A stretch of 56,989 bases of DNA from Polymorphobacter sp. (GTDB lineage: Bacteria > Pseudomonadota > Alphaproteobacteria > Sphingomonadales > Sphingomonadaceae), in contig NZ_JANYGL010000148.1 of the NCBI RefSeq assembly GCF_025362435.1, positions 1 to 56,989 on the forward strand, written 5' to 3'. The stretch's first letter is position 1, and each line of letters starts with the position of its first letter. The position numbers and the translations under genes were made by a program. Shown piece by piece: positions 8,829 through 18,167 of the stretch. The notes beneath the pieces were generated by a model. That model searched no databases. It was given only the letters and a program-made list of their open reading frames with translations, and had not been told where the DNA came from.

Positions 8829-10200
8829 GGTCAAAATCCGCTGTTACGGGGGACTGCTCGGCGACTGTTTCCTGCTGCGCTTTCCCCGCACCGACGGCGC
8901 CGCCGACGTGTCGATGTTGATCGACTTCGGCGTCCTGCAGAACTTCCCCGCGGGTGAGAGCCGCTTGCCCGCGATCGCCGCCGACATCCACCGCGAGACC
9001 GGCGGCAAGCTCGACATCGTCGTCGTCACCCACCGCCACTGGGACCATGTCTGCGGCTTCGGCAAGGCCCCCGGCTATGCCGATACGGTCGGCGAACTGT
9101 GGATGAGCTGGGTCGAGAACCCCGACGATCCGGCGGGCCGGCGGATCACCGGCAACGTCGCCAAGACCGAAGCCCGGCTCGCCGCCTTCGCCGAACAGGC
9201 CGGCGCCGCGCTGGGCCTTGCCGCGTCGTCGTTCCCCGAGCTTACCGAGATCAACAACGCCCTGACCTTCACCGCCAGCGCGTCGGCCGCCCCGGGTCCC
9301 GGAGCCAAGCGGCTGACCACGCCGGGGTGCATCGACCTCGTCCGGGCAAAGGTGACCGGCGCTGCGCGCTACTTCCATCCGAGCGACCGGATCGCGATTC
9401 CCGGCAGCAACGTCGCCGCGTGGGTCCTCGGGCCGCCGACCGACGAGCGGTTGCTCGCCGATCAGGACCCGTCGGCGGACAAGCACGAAGTCTTCAAGCT
9501 GACCGACGGCATGCTCGGCGAGGCTCTCGGCGGCGACGATGCCCCGGCGGCGCTGCGCCCGCCGTTCGAGGTGAAGAAGAGCCTCGATTTCCCGCCGAAG
9601 CCGGGACAGAACCCCGCCGCCGCCGACTGGCTTGCCGGGCATTACGGCAACGAGCCGTGGCGCCGCGTCGACGGCGTCGGCATGGAGGCACTCGCGCTCC
9701 AGTTCGACAACATCGTCAACAACACCAGCCTTGTCCTCGCGTTCGAGCTCGAGCCCGGCGGCGACGTCCTGCTGTTCGCCGCCGACGCGCAGGTCGGCAA
9801 CTGGCAGTCGTGGCGGCAGATTGCGTGGCCCGACAAGGCCGACCCCGAGCAGCGTATCGCCGAACTGCTCGGCCACGTCGTCTTCTACAAGGTCGGGCAC
9901 CACGGCAGCATCAACGCCACCGCCAGCGCCGAAGGGCTCGACCGGATGACGTCGCCGAAACTGCGCGCCTTCATCCCGGTGGTCGAAAGCTTTGCCCGGG
10001 CGAAGAAGCCGAAGGGCTGGGACATGCCGCACGAGAGCATGCGCCGCGTCCTCGAGACGCGGGCCTGCGGTCGCGTCGCACGCGGCGACATGGCGCTGCC
10101 CGACGCCTTCATGACCGCCACCGACGGCTTCGCGCCGCCGGTGTTCACCCCCGACCCGGCAGACCCCAGCCTGCCGTTCCACATCGACTTCGAGTTCTGA
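8818..10200 (+). CDS. Metallo-beta-lactamase-fold hydrolase (ComEC-domain-like, soluble)
   Basis: A 460-residue protein whose ATG at 8818 lies inside the end of the peptidase gene (11-base overlap). The N-terminus KIRCYGGLLGDCFLLRF plus LIDFG is the opening strand pattern of ComEC-like MBL proteins. The metal motif VVVTHRHWDHV gives H72, H74, D76 and H77. A late GHHGS motif (H361-H362) is typical of the DNA-uptake/ComEC-type subgroup. A long insertion of about 180 residues lies between the two motif groups. No membrane segments are seen, so it is not ComEC itself. It probably hydrolyses a phosphodiester or similar bond, with substrate unknown. Confidence 0.82.
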   Translation: MPLRVKIRCYGGLLGDCFLLRFPRTDGAADVSMLIDFGVLQNFPAGESRLPAIAADIHRETGGKLDIVVVTHRHWDHVCGFGKAPGYADTVGELWMSWVENPDDPAGRRITGNVAKTEARLAAFAEQAGAALGLAASSFPELTEINNALTFTASASAAPGPGAKRLTTPGCIDLVRAKVTGAARYFHPSDRIAIPGSNVAAWVLGPPTDERLLADQDPSADKHEVFKLTDGMLGEALGGDDAPAALRPPFEVKKSLDFPPKPGQNPAAADWLAGHYGNEPWRRVDGVGMEALALQFDNIVNNTSLVLAFELEPGGDVLLFAADAQVGNWQSWRQIAWPDKADPEQRIAELLGHVVFYKVGHHGSINATASAEGLDRMTSPKLRAFIPVVESFARAKKPKGWDMPHESMRRVLETRACGRVARGDMALPDAFMTATDGFAPPVFTPDPADPSLPFHIDFEF

Positions 10201-10209
10201 GGAAACGTC

Positions 10210-10893
10210 ATGGCCCAATGTCCATTCGCCATCCAGATGCCGATCAGCGGCACGTCGGGGAGCTATACCGCCGGACCGTTCCGGATCATCCATCACACCA
10301 CCGAGGGGTCGACGGCGCAGGCCGCGTTCGACGCCTTCAGGTCCAAGCGCGCCGATCCGCACTTCACCGTCGACGCGACCAGCATCCACCAGCACGTCGA
10401 TACCGGGACGGCGGCGCGGGCTTTGGTCCATATCCTGCCGCAGGGTGAGACGAACCGGCTGTCGGCGATCCAGATCGAGACCGTCGGCTTTGCCGGCAAG
10501 CACAAGAGCAAGAAGGTGCTGACCAACGTCGCGCGGCTGCTGCGCTGGATCGAGGCGACGCACAGCATCCCGCGGGTCTGGCCGAACGGGCCGCCGAAGC
10601 CGCCGGTCGCGGGCGGCGACCCGGGCGGGCACAACCGCAACGCCGCGAACTGGGTTTCGCAGGGCGGGCACTATGGCCACTGCCACGTCCCCGAGAACAC
10701 GCACTGGGACCCCGCTTATACCGAGATCGAGACCGGTTTCCTGATGGCCGCCGAGTTCGATGCGGCGGGGCGTCTGACCAACCGCGACGCGGCGGCGGTC
10801 AAGGCGCTGCTCGATCGCCCCGATCTGCCCGCCTTCGGTGGCGACGAGCCGGTCCCGATGCCCGATCACTTCGACGTCGGCGACACGCCGTGA
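10210..10893 (+). CDS. N-acetylmuramoyl-L-alanine amidase-like (Amidase_2/PGRP fold) protein
   Basis: A 227-residue protein, last of the four-gene operon (9-base gap). FRIIHHTTEGST (H28-H29) matches the first zinc-ligand strand of the type 2 amidase fold, PHFTVD the next strand, and GGHYGHCHVPENTHWDP the region holding the remaining zinc ligands. The enzyme family cuts the bond between muramic acid and the peptide stem. No signal peptide is visible, so the wall target is not reached by Sec export. The C-terminal 50 residues are acidic and proline-rich. It ends 6 bases from the stop of the convergent receptor gene. Confidence 0.82.
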   Translation: MAQCPFAIQMPISGTSGSYTAGPFRIIHHTTEGSTAQAAFDAFRSKRADPHFTVDATSIHQHVDTGTAARALVHILPQGETNRLSAIQIETVGFAGKHKSKKVLTNVARLLRWIEATHSIPRVWPNGPPKPPVAGGDPGGHNRNAANWVSQGGHYGHCHVPENTHWDPAYTEIETGFLMAAEFDAAGRLTNRDAAAVKALLDRPDLPAFGGDEPVPMPDHFDVGDTP

Positions 10894-10899
10894 CGGCGA

Positions 10900-12975
10900 T
10901 CAGCGGCTGAACCGCACCCCGATCGTCAGCGTCCGCGGCGTGCCCCGGTCGATGATCCCGGTCGTCGACATGCCCGATTCGATCAGCGTGTCGGTCAGGT
11001 TCTCGCCGCGCAGGGTCACCGCGATGCCGCGCGCCACCGGCACCTCGACCACCGCGTCGAGCGTCGTGGCGTCGGTCAAATGGCGCGTGCCGAGGTCGTC
11101 CTCGTTCTGGCTCCCCGAATAGCGCCCGGTCACTGCGATCAGGGCATTGCGATACGGCACCCAGCCGAGCGTCGCGCTCGCCTGGTTCGCCGGGGTCAGC
11201 GCCGGTGGCAGGCCGTTGAGCGCCGCCGCCAGCCCCGATCCGCGAACCCGCGCATGGGTGTAGGCGTAGGACGCGTCGAGCCGCCACGCGCCCTCGGTCA
11301 AATGCGCCTCGGCCTCGATCCCCTGCGCGATGATCGCGTCGAGGTTGCGGCGGACGCGGTAGATCCCTCCGGCAGCGACAAACCCGACCTCGGGATAGGT
11401 GCCCGGACCGACCCCGGCAGTGACGTTGCCGATCGCGCCCTCGAGACGGTTGGTGAAGGCGGTGACGCCGAGGCGGATCGCCGACGAGGGATGGAAGTCG
11501 ACGCCGACCTCGGCTCCCTTGAGGCGTTCGAGGCCGAGTGCGTTGTTGCTCGCAGTCGCGTCGGCGCCGACGCGGAACGGCCGGTAAAGCTCGTTCAGGG
11601 TCGGCAGGCGGTAGCCGAGATACGCCGCCGCGCGCAGCTTGACGCCGTCGACCACGTCCCATGCGATGCCGCCGCGCCCGGTCGGCTCCCAGCCGTCGCG
11701 GTCGGCGGGGCGCTCGTTGATCGTCGTCGCGAAGGTCTGTGCGTCGATCTCGTGGAGGAAGCCGCCGGCGATCCGCCAATGGTCGATGCGGCCGCCTGCG
11801 GTCAGCGTGACATCGCCGATCGGGGTCGCCGAGACTTCGGCATAGCCACCCGCGACCTGGTTGTGGCCGCCGCCCTGGCGCAGCCTTGTGTACGCGCCGA
11901 CCTGATAGCGCGAGCGTTCCTCGGTCTGGCCGGTGTCGTCGCGGAGGTCGACGCCGAGGCGCAGCTCGATGCCGTGCCCGACCGGCGGGCGGAGTTCGAG
12001 CTTGCCGCCGAAGCCCGTCGCCGGGGTGTTGTACTGGTCGAGCGACGGCGTCGCGACCTTGCGCGCGGCGTCGAGCGCGACGACCTCGTTGGCGAAGCTT
12101 TGCGCCTGCAGATAGGCGAGCGCCTGCCACTGCCAGTGCCCGGTGCCGAGGAGGCGGACGCTGGTGTCGACCCCGCGCGAGTTGCTGGTGTTGCCGGCGA
12201 CGCCGCGAACCCGGTTATCGTCGAAGCCGAGCGCGTCGACGAGCAGCTTGGTGTCGTCCGCGACCGGGATGCTGGCGTTGAAACCGATGCTGCCCTGGGC
12301 GTAGCGCGCCGGGATGTCGGCGGGACCCGCCTGGTTTTCGGGGATGATGACATAGCCGTCGCCGCGGTCGTAGCGCCCGAACACCGTCACCGCGCCGGTC
12401 CCGACCTTGGTGCTGCCGACCGCGCTGGCGGTGACGGAGTTGCGGCTGCCGTAGTCGACTTCGGCCTGAAGTCCCGGCAGGGTCGCGGGGTCGGCGCTGT
12501 TGAGTTCGATCGTCCCCGCCAGCGCGCCGCTGCCGAACGCCCCCGCGCCCGCGCCGCGCGTGACGCGGACATTGCCGAGGCGTTCGGGGGCGAGCGCGAA
12601 CCACGGGATATAGCCCGCGAAGGGGTCGGCGACCGGCGCGCCGTCGAGCGTTACCAGCGCCCGCGACGAGGCGTTGCCGCCGAGCGAGCGCAGCGTCGCG
12701 CCCTGGCTCGTCGGGTTGGCGGTGCGGCTGTCGGTGCGGCGGTATTGCTGGAAGCCGGCGACGTCGCGGAGCACATCCTCGATCCGGCTCGACGCGCTGG
12801 TGGTCAGTTGGTCGTGGCCGAGGCTGACGATGTCGTACGCGGTGTCACCCTTCGCGATCGGCAGGCCGGTGACGACGATCTCGGGAGTGGTCGTGGCATC
12901 GGGAGTTGCCGCCTCGACCGCCAGCAGCGGCGACGCAGTCGAGGCGCCACAGATCAGGATCAGTATCAGACGCAT
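10900..12975 (-). CDS. TonB-dependent outer membrane receptor
   Basis: A 691-residue receptor with a signal peptide (MRLILILICGAS, cleavage near residues 18-22). A TonB-box-like PEIVVTG follows, then a plug domain (DVLRDVAGFQQYR, LRSLGG, LVTLDGAPV, NVRVTRGAGAGAFGSGALAG) and a 22-strand barrel ending in GVRFSR. It takes up a scarce ligand, perhaps a siderophore, vitamin or sugar/peptide; the ligand is unknown. The start is the ATG at 12973-12975, and longer frames run into the M61 gene. It lies 86 bases downstream of the M61 peptidase on the same strand and may be in its operon. Confidence 0.92.
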   Translation of the reverse strand: MRLILILICGASTASPLLAVEAATPDATTTPEIVVTGLPIAKGDTAYDIVSLGHDQLTTSASSRIEDVLRDVAGFQQYRRTDSRTANPTSQGATLRSLGGNASSRALVTLDGAPVADPFAGYIPWFALAPERLGNVRVTRGAGAGAFGSGALAGTIELNSADPATLPGLQAEVDYGSRNSVTASAVGSTKVGTGAVTVFGRYDRGDGYVIIPENQAGPADIPARYAQGSIGFNASIPVADDTKLLVDALGFDDNRVRGVAGNTSNSRGVDTSVRLLGTGHWQWQALAYLQAQSFANEVVALDAARKVATPSLDQYNTPATGFGGKLELRPPVGHGIELRLGVDLRDDTGQTEERSRYQVGAYTRLRQGGGHNQVAGGYAEVSATPIGDVTLTAGGRIDHWRIAGGFLHEIDAQTFATTINERPADRDGWEPTGRGGIAWDVVDGVKLRAAAYLGYRLPTLNELYRPFRVGADATASNNALGLERLKGAEVGVDFHPSSAIRLGVTAFTNRLEGAIGNVTAGVGPGTYPEVGFVAAGGIYRVRRNLDAIIAQGIEAEAHLTEGAWRLDASYAYTHARVRGSGLAAALNGLPPALTPANQASATLGWVPYRNALIAVTGRYSGSQNEDDLGTRHLTDATTLDAVVEVPVARGIAVTLRGENLTDTLIESGMSTTGIIDRGTPRTLTIGVRFSR

Positions 12976-13061
12976 CGGACCGCGGCTTTCATTTGAAGTC
13001 CGGACGCGGTGCCAGTCCGGACGCATATTGTCCACGACCGGCGTCATGCGCGATCGCCCCG

Positions 13062-14972
13062 TCAGTGGGGGGCGTATAGCGCGTCGAGCGTCGATGGCCC
13101 CTTGCCCGTCCGCTCGAGTCTTGGGTAGCGCAGGCCTCCGTTCCACTGGACGGCAATCTCGCGGAAGGCGTCGTTGGTCTTGACCAGCAGGCGGATCGGC
13201 GTGGAGGTGCCTTTGGCGCTCGTCACCGCTTCCTTGAGGCGGTCGTCGGAATAGGCGTCGCCGTCGACTGCGACAATCGTCGTGCCGACGGTCAGCCCGG
13301 CGTTGAACGCGGGTCCGTCCCACTCGACCGAGCCGACGACGGCTTCCTTGCCGACGACCATGCCGAGCGAATAGGTCAGGTCGACCACCTTGCGCTCGCC
13401 CTCGACCGACTTCGAATAGTGCGTCGGAGTGTCGGTAAAGACGAGGCGGTAACCGCCACGCTCGATCCCGGCGAGCGGAGCCACCGGCGCCACCGCGTCG
13501 ACGCGAGCATGGAGGAACCCGGCCCAGTCGTACGGCGCGACCCCGTTCAGCGTCTTGACGACATCGTCGTAGGTGTACGTCACCTCGCCCCAGTCGCGGT
13601 CGCGGATGCCGAAGAATGCCTTGGCGAAATCGTCCATCGACCGGCGACCATGCGACTGCTCGCGGATGATCGCGTCGGCCTCGAGCCAGATCAGCTGGCC
13701 TTCGGAGTAATAATCCTCGGTCCGCTGCCAGCTCGCCCAACCGACCGGGCGGCGCTGGGAGACGATTTCCTCGTTGGTCGTATCGACCAGCGGACGCCAG
13801 CGGCGGCCCGGCAGCGTCGAATAACGCGCCGCCACGCCCGCCAGCGCGCCGAGCGCGTCGTCATGGTCGACCAGCCCCGATCTTGCCGCGAGGACGTTCC
13901 CCCAGAATTGCGTCTGGCCTTCGTAGACCCACAACAGGCTGTTGCGCATCGGCGTCCGGAACTCGGGAGTCCACAGGTCGGCGGGGCGGCGGAACTTGCC
14001 GTTCCAGCTGTGCGTGTATTCGTGCGGCAGAAGGTCGTGTTCGCCGACCGTGTCGCTCCATTTCATGAAGTAGTCGCCGGCGACGCCATCCTCCGACGAC
14101 CGGTGATGCTCGAGCCCGACGCCGCCAAGCCGGTCGCTGATCGCGAACAGGAAGTTGTAATGGTCGTAGTGCTGCGCGCCGTACAGCTTGTTGGCCTGGG
14201 TCACGAGGTTGCGGTGCGCAGCGATCTCCTGCGGGGTCGCTACCAGTTGCGCTGGTCGGTCGGCGAACAGGTTGAGGGTGACATCCGGTGAGAGCTGCTC
14301 GATCCGGGCATAGCGTCCGGCGTAAACCGGGGAATCGACGAGCGTGTCGAGGTCGACCGTCGGATAATGGATAGCCCCGGTCGCCACCGCCGTCGTCCGC
14401 AGCGCGGTCGCCGAAGTCCAGCCGGCGGGATAGGTCGCGCTCGGGTCGACCATGATCCGGCGCGCGAAATAGCCCGCCGGATAGAGCACGACGGTGTTCC
14501 ATTCGAGGTTGAGCAGATCGGGCGTCATCACGCTCCGCCCCTGCGGATCGGCGGTCGCCGACAGGAACTGGTAGCTGAGATCGATCGACGCGACGCCGCG
14601 CGGCACCGTCAGGTGAAAGGCATAGACATCGACGCGGTCGCGAATCCAGGCGAGAGGCTTGCCACCAGCGGTGATGGTCAGCCCCGCCAGCTTGTCGATC
14701 GGCCCCTCGGGCGCGTGGTCACCGGGGAGCCACTCCGGGTAAAGCAGCACGAGCGGCCCGGCGGTGACCGGGATCGTCTCGTGGACGCGGAATATACCGC
14801 GCGCGGTATCGCTCGCATCGACATCGAGCTTGATCGTCCCGGGAAACGCTACGTCGCGCGACCCCGGGATCGTATCGACGAGGGTCGCGGGCTGCGGGGC
14901 GCTGTTGTCGGCCCAGGCGGCGGGCGCGGTGGCAATGGCGATGACGGCGGCAAGCGTCGCGCGATAAGTCAT
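13062..14972 (-). CDS. M61 family (glycyl aminopeptidase-like) peptidase with PDZ domain
   Basis: A 636-residue exported peptidase. Signal peptide at 1-21 ends AWA-DN. The N-terminal beta domain (about 30-200) is followed by the catalytic domain with HEYTH at 317-321 and Glu351 in WVYEGQTQFWG, matching the M61 zinc site. Near the C-terminus GPAFNAGLTVG-TTIVAVDGD is a PDZ domain. The family trims N-terminal glycine or alanine from peptides in the periplasm. It faces away from the receptor at 15238 and precedes the receptor at 10900, suggesting a peptide-processing and uptake pair. Confidence 0.92.
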   Translation of the reverse strand: MTYRATLAAVIAIATAPAAWADNSAPQPATLVDTIPGSRDVAFPGTIKLDVDASDTARGIFRVHETIPVTAGPLVLLYPEWLPGDHAPEGPIDKLAGLTITAGGKPLAWIRDRVDVYAFHLTVPRGVASIDLSYQFLSATADPQGRSVMTPDLLNLEWNTVVLYPAGYFARRIMVDPSATYPAGWTSATALRTTAVATGAIHYPTVDLDTLVDSPVYAGRYARIEQLSPDVTLNLFADRPAQLVATPQEIAAHRNLVTQANKLYGAQHYDHYNFLFAISDRLGGVGLEHHRSSEDGVAGDYFMKWSDTVGEHDLLPHEYTHSWNGKFRRPADLWTPEFRTPMRNSLLWVYEGQTQFWGNVLAARSGLVDHDDALGALAGVAARYSTLPGRRWRPLVDTTNEEIVSQRRPVGWASWQRTEDYYSEGQLIWLEADAIIREQSHGRRSMDDFAKAFFGIRDRDWGEVTYTYDDVVKTLNGVAPYDWAGFLHARVDAVAPVAPLAGIERGGYRLVFTDTPTHYSKSVEGERKVVDLTYSLGMVVGKEAVVGSVEWDGPAFNAGLTVGTTIVAVDGDAYSDDRLKEAVTSAKGTSTPIRLLVKTNDAFREIAVQWNGGLRYPRLERTGKGPSTLDALYAPH

Positions 14973-15086
14973 GGAGTCGGGGTTCCATCATTCGTGCAAG
15001 GAGAAAGTCTCACCGTCTTAGGTGGCATATTTGGCAAAAGCCAACCCAGCGGTTTATTTCGCATCCGCTACAAAATCCGGTCCGCG

Positions 15087-15161
15087 TTGCATTATTGTCA
15101 CGCTTCGCTCGCTTATGGGGAGTGCGGCACATTATCCCTTGTCAGTTTACCAATAATGCAA
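15087..15161. promoter_or_regulatory. Perfect 11-bp inverted repeat with 53-base spacing upstream of a TonB receptor
   Basis: TTGCATTATTG (15087-15097) and CAATAATGCAA (15151-15161) are exact reverse complements in an AT-rich part of the 265-base divergent gap between the M61 peptidase and the large receptor. It lies 77-151 bases before the receptor start. It may be two operator half-sites bridged by a looping regulator, or a leader-RNA stem. Confidence 0.4.
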
Positions 15162-15237
15162 CCATCCTTCGCCGATATCGTAGGGGGCTCGATAGATGAC
15201 GGCTGAGTAACGAACTAAGTTGCGACGGAGAGTTTAG

Positions 15238-18126
15238 ATGGTTGAGTATCGAGTTCTTGGGCGTCCGTCGTTATTGTTCAGCTCCGCCATGCGAAGCTCC
15301 TTATTCGCAGTGATCGCCGCCGTATCGATCACCCCGTCATCAGTCTTCGCGCAGACCGCAGCCGCGACCACCCCGACCCAGACCGCGGCCGCCGACGCCA
15401 CGACCGCCGCGCCTGACCCCGAGACTCCCGATATCGTCGTCACTGGCAGCGTCTTTCGCCGCGCCAATAACGAGACCCCGTCGCCGGTTACTGTGCTGAC
15501 CACCGAACACCTGCAGAATGCCGGTATCACGACGATCGCCGACGCGGTGCGGTCGATCTCGGCCGACAGCAGCGGCTCGGTGCCGACCGCATTCACCAGC
15601 GGCTTCGGCCAGGGTTCGTCGGGCGTCTCGCTGCGTGGCCTGTCGGTCAATTCGACGCTCGTCCTGATCGACGGCCTGCGGACCGCGAACTACCCGCTCG
15701 CCGACGATGGCCAGCGCGCGTTCGTCGACCTCAACAGCATCCCGCAGAGCATCGTCGACCGCGTCGAAGTGCTCAAGGACGGCGCATCGTCGAATTACGG
15801 TGCCGACGCGATCGGCGGCGTCGTCAACATCATCCTCAAGAAGCAGATCGTCGGCGTCGAGGCGACCGCCGAGGCCGGCACGTCGAGCCGCTTCGACGGC
15901 GGCAACCGGCGCCTCGCGCTGACGGTCGGCCACGGCGACCTGAGCAACGACGGCTACAACGCCTACCTCAACTTCGAATATCAGGCCGACGAGGCGATCT
16001 ACGCCAACCAGCGCGGATTTCCGTACAACACCAACGACCTCACCTCGATCGGCGGGTTCAATAACAACCCCGGCGCGACCGGCCCCGGCGCGACGACAAG
16101 CGCGGTGGTCCGCCCGGCGACCTACGGCACCCCCGGCAACATCCTGACCGGTATCGCCGATCCGACCCAGCCGTACCGCGTGCTCAATCCCGCCGGCTGC
16201 GGCAGCGGCACGATCGCGCACGTCAACGCACCATCGGACACGACCGCGGGCGGCAGCTATTGCGAGCAGAACGCCGCTGGCCAGTATCTGACCGACCAGC
16301 CGTCGCAGCGCCGCCTCGGAGCAACCGCGCACGTCACCGTCCGCGTCGGCGGCGATGCCGAGGCCTATGCCACCGCGACCTATTACGAGAGCAAGGTCGA
16401 CAGCCCGAACTCACCGCAGTCGGTCCGCTCGTCGAACCCGATCAACACCCAGACGATCGCGCTGCCCGCATTGCTCAGCAACGGCACGCTCAACCCGAAC
16501 AATCCGTATGCCGCGACCGGCCAGGCGGCGCTGCTGTATTACACCTTCGGCGACATCCCCGGCGGGTCGACGACGTACAGTCACGTCATCCGCGGCGCGG
16601 CAGGCATCCACGGCACCTTCGGCACCGGCTGGACATACAGCGCCGACGCGACGGCGGCGCATAGCTGGCTCGACCTGACCTCGCGCGGCTACCTCAACAT
16701 CGCCGCGCTGACCGACGCGATCAACACCGGCAGCTACAACTTCGTCAATCCGGGGCTCAACTCGAACGCCATTCGCGCAGCCTTGTCGCCGAACATCACC
16801 ACGCGCGCGACGAGCGATCTCGACCAGCTTCAGGGCATCGTCACCAAGGACCTGTTTCAGCTTCCCGGCGGCGCGGTCCAGCTGGGGGTCGGCGGCGCGT
16901 TCCGCTACGAGGCGGTCAACGACCCGAATGCCAACCCCAACCTGACGACGATCAACCTCAACCAGTATTCGGCGAAGGGCCACCGGACCGTCGAGTCGGC
17001 GTATTTCGAGTTGAACGCGCCGATCCTCACCCAGCTCGAGGTCAACGTCTCGGGCCGCTACGAGCATTATTCGGAGGGCTACAACAACTTCTCGCCGAAG
17101 GTCGGAGCGAAGTTCACCCCGATCCGCCAGCTCGCGATCCGCGGTACCTATTCGAAGGGCTTCCGCGCGCCGAGCTTCGCCGAAGGCGGCCAGGGGTCGG
17201 TGATCGGCTTCACCACGATCGCGCCGCCAGCGAGCGTCATCGCCGAGCACGGCAACAACGCCTATGTCCAGCGTTACTCGATCGGCTTCAACACCGTGTC
17301 GAACCCCAACATCAAGCCCGAGAAGTCGGAAAGCTTCACCGCCGGCGCGGTGTTCCAGCCGACCCCGTGGCTGAGCGTGACCGCCGACTATTACAACATC
17401 CGCAAGACCGGGGTCATCACCGGCGGCCCGAACGCCAACGACGCGATCAACGCCTATTACGCCGGGACGCCGATTCCGGCGGGCTACAAGGTCATCCAGG
17501 ACGCCCCCGACCCCGACCTGCCCGGCGCGACACGGCGCGTCATCGAGGTCGACTCGCCGTTCGTCAACGCGGCGTCGCTCAAGACCTCGGGCATCGACCT
17601 CGCCGCGACCGCGAACTTCAAGTTCGACAACGGCATCCGCTTCACCAGCCAGGTCGAAGTTACCGACATCTTCAAGTTCGACTTCTCGCCGGGCGACGGC
17701 ACGACGCTGCACTATGTCGGGACGCAGGCACCGTACATCCTGTCGTCGGGCGCGGGGACGCCGAAATGGCGCGGCAACTGGCAGAACACTGTCGAGGCCG
17801 GGCCGGTGACGGTGTCGGCGACGGTCTATTACGTCGACGGCTACAGGTCGGTCGCCGAGGACCAGAACGGTGCCGGGGCGACGACGTGCAACGACGCGCT
17901 GTATTCGCCGCAGTTCTGCAGCACCAAGAGCTTCGTCGATGTCGACCTCGTCGGCGCCTACAAGGTCAACGACCAGTTCACCTTCTACGCCAACGTCCTC
18001 AACGTCGGCGACCGCAAGCCGCCGCTCAACCCGGCGAACTATGCCGGCATCAACTACAACCCGACATGGTCGCAGCAGGGCATCGTCGGGCGCTTTTACA
18101 AGATCGGTGCGCGGGTAAAGTTCTAG
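15238..18126 (+). CDS. TonB-dependent outer membrane receptor (large, 962 residues)
   Basis: A GGAGAG ribosome site 5 bases before ATG 15238 supports this start, giving a long signal region with the hydrophobic core after Met18 (MRSSLFAVIAAVS to VFA-QTA). A TonB box PDIVVTGS, the plug (TIADAVRSIS, SLRGLSVNSTLVLIDGLR, VEVLKDGASSNYGADAIGG) and a large barrel follow. The final strand ends IGARVKF. This plug pattern is common in the expanded receptor set of Sphingomonadales and Caulobacterales, where ligands are often plant or carbohydrate compounds or peptides. It converges with the S9 peptidase gene, 23 bases away. Confidence 0.93.
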   Translation: MVEYRVLGRPSLLFSSAMRSSLFAVIAAVSITPSSVFAQTAAATTPTQTAAADATTAAPDPETPDIVVTGSVFRRANNETPSPVTVLTTEHLQNAGITTIADAVRSISADSSGSVPTAFTSGFGQGSSGVSLRGLSVNSTLVLIDGLRTANYPLADDGQRAFVDLNSIPQSIVDRVEVLKDGASSNYGADAIGGVVNIILKKQIVGVEATAEAGTSSRFDGGNRRLALTVGHGDLSNDGYNAYLNFEYQADEAIYANQRGFPYNTNDLTSIGGFNNNPGATGPGATTSAVVRPATYGTPGNILTGIADPTQPYRVLNPAGCGSGTIAHVNAPSDTTAGGSYCEQNAAGQYLTDQPSQRRLGATAHVTVRVGGDAEAYATATYYESKVDSPNSPQSVRSSNPINTQTIALPALLSNGTLNPNNPYAATGQAALLYYTFGDIPGGSTTYSHVIRGAAGIHGTFGTGWTYSADATAAHSWLDLTSRGYLNIAALTDAINTGSYNFVNPGLNSNAIRAALSPNITTRATSDLDQLQGIVTKDLFQLPGGAVQLGVGGAFRYEAVNDPNANPNLTTINLNQYSAKGHRTVESAYFELNAPILTQLEVNVSGRYEHYSEGYNNFSPKVGAKFTPIRQLAIRGTYSKGFRAPSFAEGGQGSVIGFTTIAPPASVIAEHGNNAYVQRYSIGFNTVSNPNIKPEKSESFTAGAVFQPTPWLSVTADYYNIRKTGVITGGPNANDAINAYYAGTPIPAGYKVIQDAPDPDLPGATRRVIEVDSPFVNAASLKTSGIDLAATANFKFDNGIRFTSQVEVTDIFKFDFSPGDGTTLHYVGTQAPYILSSGAGTPKWRGNWQNTVEAGPVTVSATVYYVDGYRSVAEDQNGAGATTCNDALYSPQFCSTKSFVDVDLVGAYKVNDQFTFYANVLNVGDRKPPLNPANYAGINYNPTWSQQGIVGRFYKIGARVKF

Positions 18127-18137
18127 GCTGGCAACGC

Positions 18138-18167
18138 CCCGCCGGGTCGCTACGGCGTCCCGGCGGG
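18138..18167. terminator. Possible bidirectional terminator hairpin between convergent genes
   Basis: CCCGCCGGG (18138-18146) and CCCGGCGGG (18159-18167) form a perfect 9-bp stem with a 12-base loop, spanning the end of the receptor transcript and the last codons of the S9 peptidase gene. There is no T-run, so the role is uncertain. Confidence 0.35.

Noticed and set aside
7110-8834. 574-residue open frame opposite the HExxH gene
   Set aside because: Composition is Asp/Arg/Val-rich with no domain, and the opposite strand has intact catalytic motifs and operon spacing.
8740-10869. 709-residue open frame opposite the MBL and amidase genes
   Set aside because: It spans several real genes on the other strand and shows no recognisable motif or ribosome site.
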